Shown in pieces: positions 60,176 to 64,000 of a DNA stretch of 64,000 bases (positions are counted from its first letter, which is position 1; every line of letters begins with the position of its first letter). The DNA is from Gnetum montanum (Eukaryota; Streptophyta; Gnetopsida; Gnetales; Gnetaceae): positions 739,254 to 803,253 of the forward strand of contig MNCI01036292.1 in NCBI GenBank assembly GCA_015680685.1, read 5' to 3'. The notes under the pieces are model-generated. The model ran no database searches and was not told the origin of the DNA. It worked only from the letters and a program-made list of their open reading frames with translations. A program made the translations under genes and the position numbers.

Positions 60176-61381
60176 ATTGAAAGTACGAAACTTTTACATG
60201 ATATGCAAGTTAACACAAAATAAGTTTCTCCTCTGAAGCTTTTCATTTCATCCAAAATTTTCGTCTGTTGACAATGTTTGCAAAAATCTTACAAAATTTG
60301 AAGATTCCAAAAATTTCAAAAGAAAATCCCATGCTACCATGGGTCATCTCTGTTCGCATCACCTTCGCCGCCCATCTCTACTTCAGTCGCTTGTGCATCA
60401 CCCTCTCCTATGTTGCCTCTCACTCGTTCTTCATTTGCTTCCTCCGCGGGCCTTGCATCCTCATTTGGGGCCTACATCGTAGCAATGAAATAGTCAACTA
60501 AGGTAGCAAATGCAAACTATGACACAACATAAGCATCTACATAGTAAAGTGACTAACTTGAGAAGTTCATACATCAATCTCAAGAGGTATCTAGTCTAGA
60601 CCAAGCCTGAGGCGACGCCAGATCTCCTCTGTCATGATGTCCATCCAATGCCTATCGTTAGGTTCAGCATTCGTGGTGGTGACTCTCTCCCTTTCAATGT
60701 TCGTCCATACTAGAGGTCCCGGGGAAGGAGGGGTAGTTGCATTTTCTCCTATAGGAAGGTCTACTTTCAAGTAAGGAGATTTCGTAACCTTTACCTACTC
60801 TTTGAACTTAGCATAGGCCTCAGAAGCGTCGATTGCATTCATGAAGGCTTCATAAGTGAAAGCCTCCACGATGGCATCTTTGTACAATTTTTGATGGGTG
60901 TCATTCTCCAGCTTGTACATGTGTTTGTGGTTTCTCTGAGTCTTCCCCCATTCATGAAACTTGGAGCCGATATCCCTCATGTCTTGACATTTATGGGCTA
61001 GCAGGTCCATCTGCATCTACTGCTCGACTATATCGTAAGTAGATTCGACGTTCTAACGAGTGACAGTCCAAAATCTGGCATAGTCATCCATGGCTCTATG
61101 CCAGTCCTCAACATCAGGGTTATAGTTCATGAGGAAAGCATTCCTTGACTTGAGATCTTTCACATCAACAGCCAGTTCGGCCTCTCTTTGCTCAACCCTT
61201 TGGACTTGTTTCCACAGATATTCGTTGGCATGCTTACACACCCACAAAGAGCATGCTGAGTGCAAGACACACTTGTAAGCCTCATCGAAAACATGACGAG
61301 ATACCTCGGTCATGTTAGGTGAGAGTGTGGGCACAACGCCAACTTTCATGGGTTGTGCTGGGTCCCATTTGAGCCTAGAGG

Positions 61382-61468
61382 CTGCGATGACACGAAGAGC
61401 ATAGCAACATTAATGAATTCAAGAGTTTTTAGCGTAACAAGATAAGAGAATTTAACACTAATACCTAC
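61382..61468 (-). other. Intron 4 of the antisense gene (87 bp)
   Basis: The minus strand reads GTAGGTATTAG at the donor and TGTCATCGCAG at the acceptor. Removing it joins Asp-Val to Ala-Ser-Arg in frame. Confidence 0.75.
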
Positions 61469-61996
61469 CTACATCAAGGTCTTCCTGTCGAAGGTGTTTG
61501 ATTATGTCATTGACAAGCCCCTGCATGAATGTAAACTTGTCAGGGATCTTGGCCCACGACTCTGCATGAATTGGAGAAGGCCCCATGGCCTCAGCAATAG
61601 GACCTCCTACATGATTAAGTTCATTAGCAATGACCAAAATGGACTACAATAAAGCAAACATATCACCAAACCCACCAGTGTCAGGTTGCTATCTTTCTTG
61701 TTTCCGAGGCAAGATGATAACTATAGCATTTGTGGAACATCCCACCAAATCCATAGAGGCCCCTTCCTCGTATGCTGGCACCTTTCCTTTCAGGTGACCA
61801 GCATCCTCTTTATTCAAGGGAGGTACCTCTTCGTTGATAAGAGGCTCCCTAATGACCAGAGCCCCTGCCCTAGAAGTAGGAACTCCCTTATTCTTGACCG
61901 GGGCCCTTTCCTCTGAAATTGGGGCCCCTGCATCATCATTTGTCGCCCTCGCCTTAAGGGTCGACACTTCCTCATCACCTTCTTCTTCTTCTTCCT

Positions 61997-62126
61997 CTGC
62001 TAGCAAAGAAACATGTTTGCATCGGTACAAAACAAATTAGCTCAAAAAGGGATACTACGCTACGTCACCTAGTACGACATAGCGTAGAAAACGATGGCAA
62101 AGTAAGCATTACAAAAAAGCATTTAC
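61997..62126 (-). other. Intron 3 of the antisense gene (130 bp)
   Basis: Donor GTAAATGC and acceptor TTGCTAGCAG on the minus strand; splicing joins Pro-Pro-Ile to the poly-Glu start of exon 4 in frame. It contains CTACGCTACG and CATAGCGTAG motifs like those in the LTR palindrome. Confidence 0.75.
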
Positions 62127-63179
62127 CAATGGGGGGTTGCATCATCAACAGCTTAAGCTGTAGTCTTCGTCCCTCCTCTTCCTCCATGCGAAGGGTTTCC
62201 CTAGCTGGGGGTGCTCTCTTCCTTTGTAACTCCTTGGGCATGGTCTTGGCCATGAGATGCTCTCCCTGCGTCATGCTACCGGCTATAGTAGGGGGTGTCT
62301 CTCCCACGCTATCCTGATCATGAATGCTGCACGCCGCTAGACCTTTGGTCCTTACAAATAGAGACTCCCTGACTACCTCTAGGAGATCTTGGGCTTGCAT
62401 GATGGAGAGGACCTACCAAATCCAGGGCTTGGGAATCTGGTTGCGATCATGCAGGACCTAGGCGCCATCCTCTTGAGCCACCAAAAACTCCACGAAGCAC
62501 TTCAGACAGCCTATGTAATAGGCATAATGTATGTTAGAGTGAGACACTATTTTTTCACGGAGTCCCAAAATCTCAACTTGCAAGCCCTTGCATAGGAAGT
62601 TGGCCCTATCATAATGGGCCCCCTCCTCCATAACCTCCTGCATAATCCAGGCCTACTCAAGCACTAAGACCTTCGCTTCGATGAGCAGTTGGACTAATGC
62701 ATGGGCATGGAAGGCCGCGTAAATCTCTATGGTGAGTCCACACTCAATTTTATCCATGGGGAACCCTTTTTGCTCCTTAACAAGCTGCAACCACTCCTTG
62801 ATGTTCCTCTTCATCAGGGTTAGCTCCTAGTTGTGCCTCAACCCTATGGGGGCACTATCAGTAGGAACACCAAACAGGTCCATAAATAGCTGGTCATTTA
62901 TTTCAATGACCACTCGCATGCTGCACATGTGCATGTGAAAATGGTCCACTTTCTCAGAGAATGAGTTGACAAGAGAAAGCATCTCGACAGCCAGAACATT
63001 AGGATTCAGAGCCATGAATAGATCCCTGAGCCCTGCCTTTTGAATGTTCCTAACTAGGGAGGTCGAGACCCTCTAGTCTAACTAGCATTAGCATGCTACC
63101 ACTTCACCATATTTCAAATAAATATTTTCCCCTTGTGTCTCAGCAGTTGCCACCATCACCTCCTAGGGTGTCTTCACCC

Positions 63180-63265
63180 CTGCAATAGTTTCTACAAAAA
63201 TACGCTTAGCACAATGACACAGAAAATAAATTGGATGCAAAAGCACTTGGGCATGCTCCATCTAC
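63180..63265 (-). other. Intron 2 of the antisense gene (86 bp)
   Basis: Donor GTAGATGG and acceptor CTATTGCAG on the minus strand; splicing gives Gly-Ser-Lys-Gly-Val-Lys in frame. Confidence 0.75.
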
Positions 63266-63558
63266 CTTTTGATCCACTGGGTTTATATGGTAATGGGGAC
63301 AGCGAAAGTACGGCCGCCAGAGATTCTTCAACCGTGATCGGCTTAAAGGATTGTTCCCACTCCCTATCTAGCCAACCCTTCTCCTCACATTGATGGTAGA
63401 TGATGGGAAACCTACGTAGGTAAGTATGGTATTCTCCCGCACACTGGCCAATCATGCCCGCTTGCAAGTTCACAGCCGAAGAGAACTCCTGCAAGGCCAG
63501 CTGCGCTGTAGCCAGTAGACTTGATTGGTCGTGAACCCCCTTATCATTGATATAGAAC

Positions 63559-63640
63559 CTGGTGAAAAACACATGCCATTAGCATTCGGCCAATACGGCT
63601 GGCGTTGCACAACATAGCAGAGCTCGATTGCAAAAATCAC
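63559..63640 (-). other. Intron 1 visible in the antisense gene (82 bp)
   Basis: Donor GTGATTTTTG and acceptor TGTTTTTCACCAG on the minus strand; splicing gives Ala-Ser-Gly-Phe-Tyr-Ile in frame. Confidence 0.8.
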
Positions 63641-64000
63641 CCACTGGCACAATAGACAGTCCCCTGTGGGTTCTGAAAGCATGTCGCCATATAACATGCA
63701 AGGAACAGTGTGTTGTACTGGTAATAATAGCTATATTCAAGCATGTCCCAGATCCAGGCTAAATGCTTTAATCCTATTGAGTGTTGGTTGGACCCCTTCC
63801 GCTACATGTTTGCAAATGCCTCATCAGTAAAAAGTCTTAGAATGCCACACCTTGCCCCAGGTAATAGGGTTTCTATTATGTCGGATGACTCCACCTCCTC
63901 GAAGGAGGACTAGACGATCACACTAAAGCGGTTGAGAAGAAATTGCAAAAATTCCTGTGTCCCATATCTGAACCAGACGGTTTTCTCTCCTAAACTTATC

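Larger units (their letters stand above)
54418..64000 (+). mobile_element. TAT-like Ty3/gypsy element with antisense gene (runs off the window)
   Basis: The order is LTR (54418-55797), primer-site-like TTTGGCGCTAGAAGGATGG (55802-55820), a leader with four tandem repeats, gag (56445 to about 58400), a protease remnant (about 59150-59560), a four-copy repeat (59900-60175) and a minus-strand multi-exon gene (60591 to beyond 64000). TAT-lineage elements are known to carry additional ORFs, some antisense, between pol and the 3' LTR. Here reverse transcriptase, RNase H and integrase are absent between the protease and the antisense gene. The 3' LTR is not in the window. Confidence 0.75.
60591..64000 (-). 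pseudogene. Antisense multi-exon gene in the TAT-like element (partial, decayed)
   Basis: Five exons on the minus strand, 63641-64000 (continues beyond the window), 63266-63558, 62127-63179, 61469-61996 and 60591-61381, are joined by four introns of 82, 86, 130 and 87 bp. Every intron is GT-AG and every junction keeps the same frame, giving about 1,000 codons. There are 14 TAG and one TAA premature stops and no TGA. Exon 1 in the window has a Tyr/Leu-rich segment (WIWDMLEYSYYYQYNTLF). Exon 3 contains GLRDLFMALNPNVLAVEML and MCSMRVVIEINDQLFMDLFG; exon 4 is acidic; exon 5 has a charged, probably coiled-coil part (YLWKQVQRVEQREAELAVDV). I do not recognise the family. It matches the position and orientation of known TAT additional ORFs. 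Confidence 0.75.

Noticed and set aside
59899-60180. Open frame with repeated AMAKNGLKLAL-like units
   Set aside because: It follows the four-copy DNA repeat between decayed genes and has no start context or homology.
61686-62317. Plus-strand frames opposite the antisense gene
   Set aside because: They are shadows; the minus strand has the coherent spliced frame.
1-64000. CRISPR array, bacterial operon, tRNA or rRNA genes
   Set aside because: No regularly spaced identical repeats with unique spacers were seen, and no cloverleaf or rRNA segment. The GCGATATCGC arrays are promoter palindromes within LTRs, not spaced repeats.

Overview
The window looks like a piece of a large, repeat-dominated plant nuclear genome, plausibly a gymnosperm or similarly bloated seed plant, though the species cannot be named from sequence alone. 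It is AT-rich and has no intact cellular gene, tRNA or rRNA that I can recognise. Nearly everything readable is retrotransposon: Ty3/gypsy relatives with tRNA-Asp-type primer sites, a gypsy chromovirus, a TAT-like gypsy element, a Ty1/copia scrap, plant L1-type LINE pieces and an iMet-primed non-coding LTR element. All are decayed to some degree and many are nested.

Layout. 1-3.05 kb: unique AT-rich sequence with a 230-bp tandem duplication and a LINE-like poly(A) tail on the minus strand. 3055-10175: a complete LTR element with a TAGAG target-site duplication, a gag plus protease pseudogene and no reverse transcriptase. 11997-18450: a complete 6.45-kb LTR element with 585-bp LTRs, an ATCAG duplication, an iMet primer site and no recognisable coding. 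18.9-21.6 kb: a minus-strand L1-type LINE (DUF4283-like ORF1, zinc knuckle, reverse transcriptase) missing most of its endonuclease. 21.7-27.4 kb: mostly unique AT-rich DNA with a small GC-rich island at 24.3-24.7 kb. 27.4-32.1 kb: a decayed minus-strand chromovirus pol split by a solo LTR (29703-30593). 33.2-37.2 kb: a plus-strand ghost ORF followed by a polypurine tract and an LTR. 37.7-39.6 kb: LTR pieces and a gag start. 39812-49879: a minus-strand element of about 10 kb with gag, LTRs and several insertions, including a 1.24-kb insertion inside one LTR and a GC-richer stretch with an LBD-like gene relic. 50.4-54.1 kb: another ghost ORF plus polypurine tract plus LTR. 54.1-54.4 kb: a copia integrase scrap. 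54.4 kb to the right edge: a TAT-like element with an LTR, repeated leader, gag, protease remnant, a four-copy tandem repeat, and a minus-strand gene of at least five exons that runs off the window.

Two themes link the parts. First, one LTR family (TGAT...CTCATCA ends, a conserved CTATAAATAAGAGG promoter core in several copies, and a conserved polypurine tract before the plus-strand LTRs) is attached to quite different internal cargo. Its U3 region upstream of the TATA box carries different palindrome arrays in different copies. Second, the ancient reading frames can still be followed for hundreds of codons because decay is mostly single-base. In the antisense gene 14 of 15 premature stops are TAG, the pattern expected if methylated CAG (a CHG site) decays to TAG.

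The most notable item is the antisense multi-exon gene at 60591-64000+. Four short GT-AG introns each restore one frame across about 1,000 codons. It sits where TAT-lineage elements are known to carry additional antisense ORFs, in an element that appears to have no reverse transcriptase or integrase.
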